Assembly (NCBI GenBank): GCA_963966105.1
Contig: OZ014533.1
Location: forward strand, 181,833,360-181,897,359
Reading direction: 5' to 3'
DNA from: Volucella zonaria
Lineage: Eukaryota; Arthropoda; Insecta; Diptera; Syrphidae
DNA: 64,000 nucleotides
The notes under the pieces were generated by a model. The model made no database searches, was not told the DNA's origin, and saw only the letters and a program-made list of their open reading frames with translations. Positions 1 through 11,117 of this stretch are shown here, in pieces (the first letter of the stretch is position 1; each line of letters opens with the position of its first letter). The position numbers and the translations under genes were made by a program.

Positions 1-557
1 GGTGCTGCCTGCTTTCTGGTGGCCCTCCGAAGGTGTAAATTTTCGAAGGACCTCTCTGGCAAGTAAACTCGGTCATTTTGTTTGTTGACACATTGGTCGA
101 TAACAAATGGCGACTCATCGGAAAAAACCAATTCCGGCAACTCACCACTTTCGTGCAAGCGTAGCAACTCCTTCGCTCTTTCGACTCTAACTTTTTTCTG
201 TTGCGGTGTAAGATCGTGTGCTTTTTGGAACTTCAATGGCTTGAGCCCAAGCTCATTTTTCAGTATGTGTTGCATCCGTTCCAACGATATGTTGAGCCCA
301 TGAGCCATTTTTCTTCCACTTCGACGCGGATTTCGCTCAATTCGATCCATCACTTTCCGAACCATTTCTGCCGATGTTGCTGTTTTTTTCTGACCACCTC
401 CACGGCGTTTTGCAACGCTGCCAGTATCACGGTAACGAGCTATGGTTCGAGACACAAATGATTTATTCACGTTGAGGTGCTGGAGGGCTCTAACGATAGT
501 TACTTGTGGTTTTCCAGCCAAATATAAAGCAATCACACTATCACGTTTGAATTCCAT
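1..557 (-). pseudogene. Tc1/mariner-superfamily transposase, N-terminal part, cut by window edge
   Basis: From ATG at 557 the minus strand stays open to the left edge (about 185 codons). It begins MEFKRDSVIALYLAGKPQV, with a first helix-turn-helix, a basic GGGQKKT linker, a second HTH region (LNISLERMQHILKNELGLK) and the first catalytic aspartate in VFSDESPF. The remaining catalytic residues lie outside the window, so intactness cannot be judged. It sits in PLC intron DNA. I cannot name the subfamily with certainty; the style recalls DD37E-type elements. The outer end is probably near a TA at about 675. Confidence 0.8.
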
Positions 558-713
558 CGCGGATAAAAATTTTTCAACACAACTGAGACGCAAATCGTTT
601 AAAAGGCTTGTAAATAATAAAATTATCTGTCATGTGTCAAAATTTGAGCTTACTGTCATGAACGGTTTGGAAATTATGGCAGTCTGAAGCTGGTTGCAGT
701 TCGAGTTATTCAG

Positions 714-911
714 GGTGTATTTGCCGTTTGCCCGATCTCTCGCCAAACTACTAATACCGACTCAACAGAAGATATGCGGAAACAAATAGCTGAAGTACTT
801 AATCCATCTGATGTCCGAACGTTCCAGCGCATTAAAGAAGCCACAACACTACTTAATAAAAAACAAAGTGAAATTTTATTCAAACACGGTAGGAAAACGT
901 ACATTTTATGA
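714..911 (+). CDS. Candidate 3'-terminal exon or gene fragment, unknown protein
   Basis: A plus-strand frame, open from 648 to the TGA at 909-911, reads as protein-like sequence: GVFAVCPISRQTTNTDS, then IAEVLNPSDVRTFQRIKEA and a basic C-terminus ending GRKTYIL. A possible acceptor (ttattcag) lies at 713, and AATAAA follows at 917-922, six bases after the stop. I do not recognise the family. It could be the last exon of a nested host gene or the end of an unidentified TE protein. It lies just right of the partial transposase. Confidence 0.35.
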   Translation, partial: GVFAVCPISRQTTNTDSTEDMRKQIAEVLNPSDVRTFQRIKEATTLLNKKQSEILFKHGRKTYIL

Positions 912-1857
912 CGTTTAATAAAGAAATTACATAGCTACATTTTATTTATTTCAAATAATAGACGAGAATGTGCACAAAAGAATGCTATTGCTCTATTTTT
1001 ACTTTTGCCATGAGTTGTGTGTTCAACTACCTCCACATCCTTTTTCGTTCGGCTGCATTAATAAATTTTCTGATAAAACAAATTATAAACATTTTTTCGC
1101 GAAGAAATATTACGAATGAAGAGGGAAAAGGTTAAATTGAATTTGCGCATACCATTACAGTTCTTTTTCCTTTATGCATGTTTTCCTTTAATTTTGAAAC
1201 TGTTAACTAAAAAGCACATACTTAAACTTGAATTGACCCTCGTAATTATGTTCAGAGAAGTATCATAGTTCAGTACGGAGCCTTGGTAAATTAAATAAAA
1301 CTAAATGATTGTTTGAGAATGCTCAGTGAACGTGTTCTATACTTTCATCCACGAAACAGAGCATTCTGTTTTTTCTTCTAGTAGGGGGGTAGTGTTGCTC
1401 TCAGGGGCAACGGCTTCAGAATTTGTAACGAACGGCAAAGAAACAGAAATGGCCTTTTTAAATTCAATTTATTTATTCTTACTTCTCGCCAGTTTTAGGT
1501 TATAAATTTCCAGTAACAATCCACTATTACAATATTAATTAAGGGCAAACAATATTAAATTTATAGTTACTTTTATTTCAAATTTCAGTTTAATACTTTT
1601 TTGTTTTAACGTTCTGTTTAGTTCAGTTTTTGCGGCTTTTTCTAATGTTCTGTTTAGTTTAGTTCAGTTCTTGCGGCTTTCTTTGACAGGAGAGGGCTTG
1701 ACATTTCGTTTGGTTGTCTTATTGACAACTGGCTGTAAGTGCTACCAATAGGTAGTTTGGACGAAGAAATTTTATTCCAATCGATGCTGCAAACAAAACG
1801 GTTTGTCTTATTTCAATAAACGCTCAATGTGGAGACTACCCCGGATACGGGTACCTC
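912..1857. other. Non-coding AT-rich stretch
   Basis: Apart from the tandem duplication at 1611-1683 I see no coding signal, terminal repeats or RNA gene here. Confidence 0.5.
1611..1683. repeat. Imperfect tandem duplication, about 36-bp unit
   Basis: Two adjacent copies begin gttctgttta and run through gttcag and tgcggctttt (1611-1646 and 1647-1683). The second copy has a 5-bp expansion (tttag). Function is unknown. Confidence 0.6.
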
Positions 1858-2142
1858 TTACTCAATAATGTTTTTTTTACACCACCTGACATTCGCGACA
1901 TTTTCATAGCCCAACATGGGTTCTACACGAGACGTAATTTCAGTCATGACTTCAATCATGCTATCAATATGTCTCATGTAGACCGCAATTTTGTGGACTT
2001 GACTTATGTATGCCTGGACATCCAAATCTGGATGGATCTGATTTGACAGAATTGCCGAGTAAAAAAGTGGAACTAATTTGCCTGTTGTCGTGTGAATATC
2101 TGTTCGCAAAATGAAATGTTTCGACATAATTTGCCCAGTCAT
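1858..2142 (-). CDS. Hypothetical 94-residue ORF
   Basis: The ORF begins MTGQIMSKHFILRTDIHT and includes GKLVPLFYSAILSNQIHPDL and MIEVMTEITSRVEPMLGYEN. Composition is balanced and protein-like, unlike the AT-driven ORFs nearby. It has no match to PLC-beta or to any transposase I know. It could be a nested host exon or a fragment of an unrecognised TE protein. Only the single open frame supports it. Confidence 0.25.
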   Translation of the reverse strand: MTGQIMSKHFILRTDIHTTTGKLVPLFYSAILSNQIHPDLDVQAYISQVHKIAVYMRHIDSMIEVMTEITSRVEPMLGYENVANVRWCKKNIIE

Positions 2143-2960
2143 GACAGAAAAAAATATGGCAGACTAGATGTCAGATGTTTCGTGTGGCATAATTCTGTCT
2201 CGTGGAGAGGGCTTGTAACGAATGACATTACAGCGATGTGAAGTTCGAGTAATGTACGCACAGTGTTTGTAACTTGTTTCAAAGAAATAAATAAAATTAG
2301 ATTTTTGCAGTAGATAACCACATGTATTTCCATATTCAAATGGCCACCATTTTCTAAAAAATTAATTTTTTGAAATTTAAGAAATTGGTTTTAAATAAAA
2401 ATGAAAGGATTGCAATGGCTACCATTGTGCATCAACGAACTTTTAAGAATGATCTTAACACGGCATGTTTTTTTAATTTTTCTTCAGAGAAAATAATACT
2501 CTTCAAACATATGTCAGAGTATTTACCTCAAGACTTACTACTACAATACAATAAATTCTTCATAAGAAAAATTTTGACAAACTTTACGCTAATTTTCCTA
2601 ATACTAGCTGATTGCAGCCCCTTAAATTAAATTCCAATAAACGAATACGAGTATACCTATATGAAAAAAGAATCCCAACGAATCTGTGATTGTCCTAAAT
2701 TTCCTCCTATGAATTAAATCTTATTAAAGATGTAAAATAATCCATAATCTTTCAAAATATTTGTTTTAGCTCAACACTTTTGTCATGTAAGCACAAAAAG
2801 CAAAACCGTTTTTCGATACTAATGTATGTATTTCAATACTTCACAACACTGGGATTGCGGCGAACAAATTATAATTAGAAAAGTATGCAACAATAGAAAA
2901 CTAAAGAAAAAAACATTGGAAAAACACTTTATGTCTAAAATAACAAGATTTGAAGATTAC
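2143..2960. other. PLC intron 2 DNA, no gene seen
   Basis: AT-rich and lacking conserved coding signal. It contains one TACGAGTA octamer at 2646. The next PLC exon is not found here. Confidence 0.5.
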
Positions 2961-3107
2961 CTTTGCTTTTTTAGCATACATTCCCGTTCGGACATCTCGT
3001 ATTGTTGCAATGTCCAGCAAATCCCTTTCATCCTTCTGATCGTTCCAATACATAAAAAAACCTTTAGGATCGATACGTGCTGTAATTGCTACACCAGTAA
3101 CAGCATC
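2961..3107 (-). CDS. Plc21C: Phospholipase C-beta, second coding exon (PH domain)
   Basis: A 147-bp exon (49 codons, phase 0 at both ends) lies between a TTTCAG acceptor and a GTAATC donor on the minus strand. It encodes ARIDPKGFFMYW, then LLDIATIRDVRTG and YAKKAK. These are diagnostic of the N-terminal PH domain of insect and vertebrate PLC-beta enzymes, which act at the plasma membrane in Gq signalling. It is the natural continuation of the exon at 57983-58072. The next exon must lie left of position 1, because I see no PLC-like coding in 1-2960. No stop or frameshift is present, so the host gene looks functional despite the TE-laden intron. Confidence 0.85.
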
Positions 3108-3114
3108 CTGAAAT

Positions 3115-4240
3115 ACAACGAATATTACAATGCATTTTAATTAAAATAATAATAATTTGTGTTTTAATAATAATTTTTATCTCCAAAGTATTATAACATA
3201 ACGTTATATGTATTTTTTTGTCATTTGAGTTAACATTTTTACTGCAGGTAATGTTAAACAAGTTCCAAAGATCATGACATGGATGCTGTAAGCACCATAC
3301 TAACATGTGATTGCACCGTTTGGTTGACAACTTTGAACAAAACGGGGAACTTACAATAATTAACCAAGATACAACGAGCGTCATTCCTTCTTATTATAGG
3401 TGCTCTCAGGTCTTGAGGTAATACTGCATAAGCTTTCAGTTTACTTGTACAGCCAAGACTCTAAAGCAAGAAATATTTTACGCTTAAGATAGTTAAATTA
3501 CTGGAGATGTACGAGTATCACAGATGGTCACCACTCCAACATCACGGATCACAGGTGAAGAATAATGGATCACAAGTTACGAATCATGCATCACAGGTGC
3601 TACGGTTATGACCCTGAAACGAAGCAACAATCGAGTCAGTTCGCCGAGTTCGCCTCGGCCCAAAAAAGCTTGTCTAATGAAATCAGACGTCGAAACAATG
3701 CTGAGTTGTTTTTTCCGATGTGAGAGCAATCGTTCATTCTATCTGGTACTCGTAGTTTTGAGAAGATTGCGCAACAGTTTACAGTGAAAAAGGCCAGATT
3801 TGTAGCAGCCGGCGACTGGTTTTTCCACCACGGTAACGCCCTTGCTCACACAGCGCCAATTTGGGTGAGTTTCCGTATCGTATATCGTTCCTTGTATTCC
3901 GCAATCTTCTAACTTTTTGTGCACTCATAATTGAAATGTCTAACTAAACATAAGGGTAATACAGTTAGACCAAGTTAGTTCTGCGGAAAATCTACACTAC
4001 AATGCAGTTCTATGTCAGTAGACGTTTTTGAAAACATCCTTTGCCTCCTGCGACATGAAAAGGGACATGCAAGGAAAAGGTTTTGCCGACCGCCGACCCG
4101 GCGCTGTCGGGCTTCCCGAAAGACGAGTTTAAAATTTTTTTGAACAATGGATGAAAGATTAGACAAGTTGGTGCAAGTAGAAAGTACTTTGAAGAGGATT
4201 GAAAGTGTTTTGTTTAAAAATTAAATATGTACATAAATTA
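3115..4240. other. Intronic stretch without a recognised gene
   Basis: Short ORFs only. A GC-richer patch at 3990-4210 ends with a small frame starting MDERLDKLVQVESTLKRIE on the plus strand, perhaps a coiled-coil TE scrap. There are octamers at 3510 and 3747. Confidence 0.4.
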
Positions 4241-4264
4241 AAACAAAAATCGGTTTCTTTTGGG

Positions 4265-4435
4265 TACATCGTACACAACTGTTGAGCTTTGACATAAGCA
4301 TCGCAGTGTCAGAAGATGTGAGAAGTACAAAGAAAAAATGACAGCGACGTAAATGAAAACAATGGTAACAATGTCAGCGGGTGATCTAATAAAAAGCACT
4401 CGCATCCGCGACAGTGTCCCCATTGAGAAACCGAT
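4265..4435. repeat. Dispersed repeat, partner of 54260-54420
   Basis: The order gagcttt, acata, gcagtg, aaaaaatgacagcg, aatgtcagcg and ttaataa/ctaataaaaag is shared with 54260-54420 at roughly two-thirds identity by eye. It probably represents flanking or 5' untranslated sequence of the Helitron-like family. Confidence 0.4.
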
Positions 4436-4479
4436 AGTAAAAAAAAATTAAATGTACGAACCTCCCCAATTGGTCACTT

Positions 4480-4990
4480 GCCCCATCAGTAAGAAGTACA
4501 TTGGAATATGGATATGTCTACCGTCGCTAAACGAGGAAGTTTCATACCGAGTAGCGATTTACAGCAAGTATCACACACGCGCATACTGCATGGATTTTCG
4601 TCGGGATATTTTTCCCCAATCAAATCGACGGTTTTCGCCGGCACGTGTTTCATGTCGCGTTCAAATCACAAACGATCGCAAACCGAACACGATATTTCTA
4701 ATCTGTTTTTGACAAGTGACGTTGAAATTCCATATCTGCAGCGACGCGGTCACTCACAAAGTCTTTTAGTGGGGGTTCGGAAATGGAATCATCAACTTGT
4801 AATTCTTCGGATTTACGTTGCTGCTCCTCCATTTCAAACTGCACTTGAAGTCAAGTGTCTCGCACTCGCTGTTTATTAACTTCCCGTTTCGCATCTGTCT
4901 GTCATTTATGCGATTCGCGTTTACGATTAGCAGCGTTTTCAAGCGTAGATTTTTCGCCATTTCGTAATTTTCGGAGGCATTTTGTCGACG
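4480..4990 (-). pseudogene. Helitron-like protein N-terminus remnant
   Basis: The minus strand starts MPPKITKWRK near 4983 and runs, with frame changes, through a charged stretch (NRKRESHK, REVNKQR, MEEQQRKSEELQVDD). It ends in a cysteine-rich module: CSVCDRL-stop-FERDMKHV, then NPCSMRVCDTCCKSLL and MKLPRLA. This CxxC...CxxC order after a basic leader is typical of the region preceding the Helitron Rep/helicase in animal elements. Several stops and at least two frameshifts mark it as dead. The Rep and helicase domains are absent. Confidence 0.6.
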
Positions 4991-5289
4991 AGAACACGAG
5001 TAATGAAACGCTACGTTACGAACTAACTCCCACATAAACATAGAAACTATAGCAAAGAAGCATTGGTCCCTGAACAATATGCAATGAAAAAATGACGGTA
5101 ACGCAAAAATTATGGACAGAAAAAAATGTTGACCCCAGCGCAAAGACATACATATCTTTGTCAAAAAAAATCAAATCAAGTGGTTTTATCATGGGCAACG
5201 GGTCTCAAATTACAGTCGAGGTTCTAAGAACGGGTCAAAACATCAGCAAACCTCACATTAGCAGGCCTCATCACAGAAACGGTTAATAA

Positions 5290-5908
5290 AAGAAAAAGAA
5301 ACGAATTCTTAGGTCTTCCGGGCTGCTTCGAAAATGATGGTTACGATTCGAAATTTTTTAAATTGCAGTGTTACTGTCTAGAGCGTTGAACTTGGTTTTT
5401 CTGTTAAATCGAAGTAGCGGCAATTTGTATTCTTCGTCGGATATTTTCTAGGATAGTGATTAATAAATTTATGATTGTTAACCATTAGGTTCCTAACTGC
5501 AAATAGCCCTATGCTATCGAACGGGTTAGTGTTGAATTATGGAATAATAATATCCTTGAGATACTTAGGTAAGCTACCTATGATTAATTGTGTTTCCATA
5601 TCATTGTTCATCAGAATATTAAAAGAATTCTCATCTTCGCAAGTGCTTTCAAGCATGAGCTATGATGACTAGGTGTCTTAGGTAGCTAATAATAACAGCT
5701 GTTTGTAAAAGATAATGTTTTTGTTAATTTTCAAAAAATTGAACCTTCCTTTTTTAACCAGCGTTTGCAGAACATCAAAAGGGGCGAAGTTTAAATGTTA
5801 CAATACTAATAATAGTTTTTGTTTGTAGCCTTAAATGCTCAGAGATAAGAACAGTCTTTAGTTTTGTTCTTCTACGAATAATAAAAGCTCATAAATTTAT
5901 AATACATA
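5290..5908. other. No gene recognised
   Basis: AT-rich, with no conserved coding or terminal repeats seen; it ends at the TA (5907-5908) flanking the Tc1-like element. Confidence 0.5.
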
Positions 5909-7362
5909 CAGTGACTCAACTATTTGATCACATGCATACCAAATAATCTGGCTTTTGATTACAACTTTTTTATTTCAAAAGTTAATTTAACGAAATTTTT
6001 GACATCATTATAAAATAATATCATAATTCATTAAAAAACAACAGAGATAGAAATTCATTTGTTAACTTATTTTAATTTAGCAAAAACGAAAATAGGGCAC
6101 TTGATCAACTAGTTGACTTTATTAAACTAATCTTGTTCAGTATTTCGTATGGCCTCCTTTTGCTTTGAGAAGTGCTTGTATTCTTCTTGGCATGGATTCT
6201 ATTAATGTTTTCCATCGATTTGGATTAATATTTTGGCAAGCCGTTTGAGTGCGGTACCATAATGTTAGTAAATTTGCACAATCTCCTGGTAAATCTGTAA
6301 TTGCACGTTTGACTTCAACCCAAAGATGCTCAATCGGATTCAGGTCTGACGATTGTAGTGGCCAATCAAGTACTTCGAAATGATTGCTTTGCAGCCACTT
6401 CGGATCATTATCTTGCTGGAAGATAATGTCCGAGACATTTTTGTTCCAGTTTTCAAGACTTGTTAAAAGCCCGCCTTCCAAAATGGTGATGTATTGAGCG
6501 GAATTCAAACGACCTAACACAATGACTAACCCCATCCATGCACATGCATCCCCAAATCATTAAATTTCACCTCCAAACTTTAGTGTTGGCTTGATGTGGC
6601 GATGGCTTACTGGCTCACTAGGCTTTCTTCACGTCCACTGACGACCATTGGACCCAAAACGATTAATTTTTGTTTCGTCCGACCAAATCACCTTTGCCCA
6701 GTCACTAACACTATAGTTTTTTATACTTTCTGGCGAATTACAGCCCTAATTTTTTATGGCGGTCAGTCAGAAGGAGCTTCTTCCGTTCTTGCGCAAAATT
6801 TTCCTAACAAATCTTTATTGATCTGGGCCGCATTGTCATGTATGCCATACTTTATTTTTCGCACAATACGCCATTGCAAGGTAGAATTCAAAATTGGCTT
6901 CCTTCTTTTCCTACTACTTTTTCCGATTTCGGTGCCCAAATTCTCACCTTTCCACTTACTTTTCTTTAGCTTTACCAAGTTTTTTCATCTACTATCAAAT
7001 TCAAGAGAGTTAAAAATGCTTTCTTAAACTGAAATTTAAACTTGCCTTATATTGGACTCCAATATTAATTTTTTTTTAATAATCAAATTTGTTTAATTTC
7101 GACAGAAAACATTTTAAAAAAACCAAGCTTTGCAACCCTTTGTGCTCAAAATACTACGCTTCGCAATATACTGCACCAGTCTAAGAACTTTTAAAAGTAC
7201 TCACGAAATAACGGTACACTTCCTTTAGCTTTTGCTATGCTAATTCTTAATCACTCCATTTGTTTTAAGTGAAAATTTAGTTATACTAACAGTAAAATTG
7301 GAGAAGTTACAGCAAAAAATTGTACTTTCTTCTGATCCTGTGATCAAAAAGTTGAGTCACTG
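5909..7362 (-). mobile_element. Tc1-like transposon A, both ends present
   Basis: The terminal inverted repeat CAGTGACTCAACTATTTGAT at 5909 pairs with its complement ending GTTGAGTCACTG at 7362, both flanked by TA (5907-5908, 7363-7364). At 1454 bp it has Tc1 size. The transposase is on the minus strand and is broken. A fragment of the same family lies at 11908-12080. Confidence 0.9.
6137..7020 (-). pseudogene. Tc1-like transposase, inactive
   Basis: The C-terminal ORF (6137-6535) contains IIFQQDNDPK, DWPLQSSDLNPIEHLW and the terminal SMPRRIQALLKAKGGHTKY. The gap between the second aspartate and the glutamate is 26 residues instead of the usual 34, so this core has lost about 8 residues. Upstream, the HTH and linker region (KIKYGIHDNAAQINKDLL) and the segment around the first catalytic residue are spread over several frames with stops. 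Confidence 0.85.
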
Positions 7363-7364
7363 TA

Positions 7365-7757
7365 CGTATATTTATACAGGGTGTCCCCTAATTCGAGGAC
7401 GATAATTTGGGAAACGATTCCTGGGCATATTCTAAGAAAAAAATCGTTCTACAGTAAGGGTCTATCTCCAATGTTGACATCATTTATCGAGGATTTAAGA
7501 AAAGGCTTACTTTGGTGTACCCTGACCCATGTTAACGGAAATTACTCTGCTAGTACTAATGGTAAAAACTTCGTGTAGGACTTTATTTTTAGAAGAAATA
7601 CCAGCCTTTATAAGGGTGTTTAAATATCTTGATATCTTGTTTGAGTCTTTAGATATCTAGTTCCTAAGCCTGTTCCATTTTCATTGCCCATGCTTATTTT
7701 CGACTTCGAGGTCACCTTTCTCCAGAAAATGCCTAATTAACACAACGTTTTATTATT
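7365..7757. other. Short unassigned segment between elements
   Basis: It begins with cagggtgtcccctaattcg, which resembles the outer end of a DNA transposon, but I found no partner repeat. No gene seen. Confidence 0.35.
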
Positions 7758-8515
7758 TCAAATTTGCCTCTTAAAAATAAGACTTCGTTCCATAGACGGA
7801 TCAATTTGCATAAAGAAATCACAAAGCTCATTTGCCATTCTTAAACCTTCACTAAAATTTTTCAAATTAAATGTCACGTTTCCAGTGCTTGTTGAAGACT
7901 CTTCTTCAATGGGCTGTGAATTTAACATTTCCTCCAAGTCGGTTTCAAGCAACTCCTGAATGTCAATTGATTCTATCTGTTCGAACCCATCTCGTCCTAT
8001 TCCATTTGCAATTCCGGCTATGTTTGCAGTCAAGTTTAAATTTGCACAGATTCTTCGTCATATTCCGCAGTCTGAGCAGGACACAGTTTTTTCCAGCATG
8101 TTTATGTTTACGATGCATTTGGCTATGTCAAATTTCTTCCAGCATTCCATAACATTCACATCAGGATCACATTCCATATTATCCAATATGATTTTGTAAT
8201 AGAGCTTAAAGGCCTGGATTATTCCTTGGTCCATAGGTTGAAGCAAAGCCGTCGTGTTTGAAGGTAAAAATGTCACTATTATATTTGGATGCATAGTTTC
8301 AAGTTCTGCTTTACAGTCTAAATTCTTTTTTTTTTTAAATAAGTTTCAACTTCAGAAACCAAACAATTCCGAAACCAGTCACAAAAAATAGCGCTTGTAA
8401 CCCACGCTTTATTATTAGCACGCCAAAACATCGGCAAGTCGTCCTTGTTTTGATTTGTTAAAGCACGAGGATTTAACGATCTGCAAAGAATCAGTGGTTT
8501 AATGACACAATCTCC

Positions 8516-9801
8516 AGAGGGCGGATCAATAAGTCAGTGACTTTTGGATTAAAACACAGATTTTTTGATAAAAAAATAATTTTATTTTTCAACGTAGTCT
8601 CCCTTGAGCTCTATACACTTTGTCCAACGCTTCTCCAATTTTTTTATCCCTTCCAAAAAAAATGATTTGTCGAGGTCCTCAAAATGACGAGATGACTTCA
8701 TCATTGGAGTCAAATCTTTTTCCACCAAGCCATTTCTTCAGGTTTGGGAACAAGAAGTAGTCGCTCGGAGCCAAATCTGGAGAATAGGGTGGATGAGGGA
8801 GCAATTCATAGCCCAATTCATGGATTTTTGCCATGGCAACTGCACATGTGTGCACCCTTGCATTGTCTTGGTGGAAAAGAACTTTTTTCTTGGCCAAATG
8901 AGGTCGTTTTTTTTTTCAAATCGTCATTGAATCGGTCCAATAAGTTGGCATAATATTCCCCATTGATTGTTCTTCCCTTTTGAAGGTAGTCAATGTGGAT
9001 TATCCCGCGTGCATCCCAAAAAACAGTCGCCATAACTTTATTGGCTGACAAACCCACCTTGGCCTTCTTTGGCGCCGATTCACCCTTAGAAACCCACTGT
9101 TTTGACTGTTGTTTGTTTTCTGGTGTGTTGTGATGGATCCATGTTTCGTCCACGGTTACAAAACGGCGCAAAAGCTCCTCCATATTGCGATTAAACAACG
9201 CCAAACCTTCCTGTGAAGTTGTTACACGATTGCGTTTGTGGTCGACTGCGAGCAAACGCGGCACCCATCTTGCGGAAAGTTTTCTCATGCCCAAGTAATC
9301 ATTCAAAATTGAAACCACTGAGCCATGCGAGATCCCTACGGCTTCCACAATCTCTCGCACTTTCAATCTTCGGTCGGCCAACACCATATCGTAAATTTTT
9401 TCGATTGTTTCGGGTGTAGAGACCTCAACTGGGCGTCCAGGACGTTCGGCATCTTCAGTGCTTGTACGGCCACAACGAAATTCAGTAAACCACTTTTTTA
9501 CCATTGAAATCGATGGTGCAGAGTCCCCATAGTATTTATCAAGCTTAGCCTTGGTCTCGGTAATGGTTTTTTTTCGCAAGAAATAATGCTTAATAAGCAC
9601 ACGAAATTCACTTTTTTCCATTTTCTCCTCAAATTAGTGAGTAGTCTGATAAAAATAGCTGTCAAGCACAAACTAACTGACGTAGCAAGTTTAAATTTTG
9701 ACAGGAGTCAACTGACAGATGCCTGTTGACAGGAGCAGTGTTGCTGTTTCAGTAAAGAGGTCAGAAATTCAAAAACTTATTGACTTATTGACCCGCCCTC
9801 G
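8516..9801 (-). mobile_element. Mariner A1 (irritans-type), nested in the pogo element
   Basis: The right end is ATTGACCCGCCCTCG flanked by TA (9802-9803); the left end agagggcggatcaataagtc is a slightly mutated copy of the same repeat, and its TA has been lost. It closely matches copy A2 at 32110-33372. It splits the pogo transposase between RITLLL and GDCVIKP. Confidence 0.9.
8580..9621 (-). pseudogene. Mariner A1 transposase, DD34D, frameshifted
   Basis: From MEKSEFRVLIKHYFLRKKT the frame runs 267 residues through the HTH and WVPRLL linker to FVTVDETWIHH (first catalytic D). A frameshift in a poly-A tract at about 8905 moves it into LFHQDNARVHT (second D) and SPDLAPSDYFLF (third D; 34 residues between D2 and D3). 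A second shift after DEVISSF puts the conserved C-terminus (related to EDLDKSFF) out of frame. The second lesion is shared with copy A2. Confidence 0.88.
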
Positions 9802-10591
9802 TAGCAACAGTGTAATCCTATCTTTTGCTGCCTTAAATCCAGAGGCAGACTTTTCGCTTTTAGAAATGAATGTTTTATTTGGCATTCTCTTCCAAAACAG
9901 TGCAGTTTCGTCTACATGAAATAATTGCTCAGGTTTGTATCCTCCATCAGCTACTAGGTTTGCAAATTCATCTGAATATCTTTCTGCTGCAGCAATGTCT
10001 GCAGATGCAGCTTCTCCAACAATATTAATGCTATGCAATGATTGTCTCACCTTAAATGTATTGTCTCACCTTACCTTCCGATGCTTGAAATCCTCCATCT
10101 GTACATTCACCACCACAACTATCATCAGGTTCTTTAAAATGTGCGTAAAGACGCTTGGCCTTCTCTCGCACCATTGGACCACTCAGGGGCACCCTTTTTT
10201 GGTTGCGGTCTTCAATCCATAATGACAACGCCACTTCCATTTTTTCTGTTGCTGGATCGCGAACAATTTTCGCTGACAGTGAAGTTGAAGCTACAGACGA
10301 CCTTATTTTATCTTAGAATTTTTTTATCGATCGTACAGTTGATTCGTTGACATTGAATAAGCGTGATATGGATGCAAACGACGCTCCAAGGCGTAAACGA
10401 TCAAGCATTTCTATTTTCACTTTAAGCGGTAACACAGATTTTTTTCGCGTTGGAACTCATTTTTCAATTTTTTTAGTCGACATTATAAATTAGGAAGACA
10501 GCGGTAGAGACATGTTACTCGATCACAATTTTTGTAGCGAATGGAAAGATGAAACAATAAAACACGCAAAGCGGCTCTTACTGTTTGTTTA

Positions 10592-10825
10592 CAGAGGGTG
10601 GCCAAGTCATTAGGACACTTGTTTAAATTTCCGGAATTTCCCCTTAATTACTTCCGAAAGGGGTTTTTTCCAAATTTTATTGCTTTGACCTATACTAAAA
10701 AATTTTTTTGAAATTCCCAAAATTAATTAGATAAAATATTTCCTCGCTATGTTGATTGGTATTTAAGAATACTTGACATAACAATCGTTTTTTTAAAACT
10801 GTGTTTATGACTTGGCCACCCTCGA
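10592..10825. mobile_element. MITE, 234 bp, terminal repeat GAGGGTGGCCAAGTCAT
   Basis: The ends cagagggtggccaagtcatt and atgacttggccaccctcga are inverted, with TA on both sides (10590-10591, 10826-10827). The interior is AT-rich and non-coding. The TA target suggests mobilisation by a Tc1/mariner-type transposase. It lies in the 5' part of the pogo element, so it is younger. Confidence 0.8.
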
Positions 10826-11117
10826 TACATTATCACAAACGCCGACTGCGGCGAAGCGGCTTGTGTCAAAGGACGAACCAATACAGCGGCGATATCATTT
10901 AACAACACACTTTAGGTGTAATTGTAATAAGGTCTATTTTACTTTTTTATTAGTCCATTTGAATCCTTTTTATTTATATGCATGTACCGATGTACCGATT
11001 AGATCCGCGCATAAAGCAATCTTTAGCTGTGAATATAGGAATTGGATCGCATTTTTTTAAATCCGCGAATAGTGAAAACGCGAATGAAGGAAGCGCGAAT
11101 AAAGAGCTTTGACTGTA

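Larger units (their letters stand above)
7758..10490 (-). pseudogene. pogo/Tigger-like transposase (CENP-B HTH plus DDE_1), interrupted
   Basis: N-terminal HTH (VKIEMLDRLRLGASFASISR, then STVRSIKKF) is followed by KMEVALSLWIEDRNQKRVPL and GPMVREKAKRLY of the CENP-B-type domain. The DDE domain starts GYKPEQLFHVDETALFWKR (first Asp). After the mariner insertion it resumes with GDCVIKPLILCRSLNPRAL, then TFLPSNTTALLQPMDQGII (second Asp), and ends in an acidic tail (7758-8033). In-frame stops near 10470 and 10310 and several frameshifts show it is inactive. Confidence 0.82.
7758..11115 (-). mobile_element. pogo/Tigger-like transposon, degenerate, with two nested insertions
   Basis: The 5' terminal sequence ends CAGTCAAAGCTCTTTATTCG (minus strand) at 11115, followed by TA; this is the Tigger-type terminus. 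The transposase lies on the minus strand from about 10490 down to 7758. The opposite terminal repeat is not visible. A mariner (8516-9801) splits the catalytic domain and a 234-bp MITE (10592-10825) sits in the 5' untranslated part. Confidence 0.8.

Noticed and set aside
3064..3384. 106-residue minus-strand ORF upstream of PLC exon 2
   Set aside because: It reads through the splice acceptor; the PLC exon is in a different frame and is clearly bounded by AG/GT.
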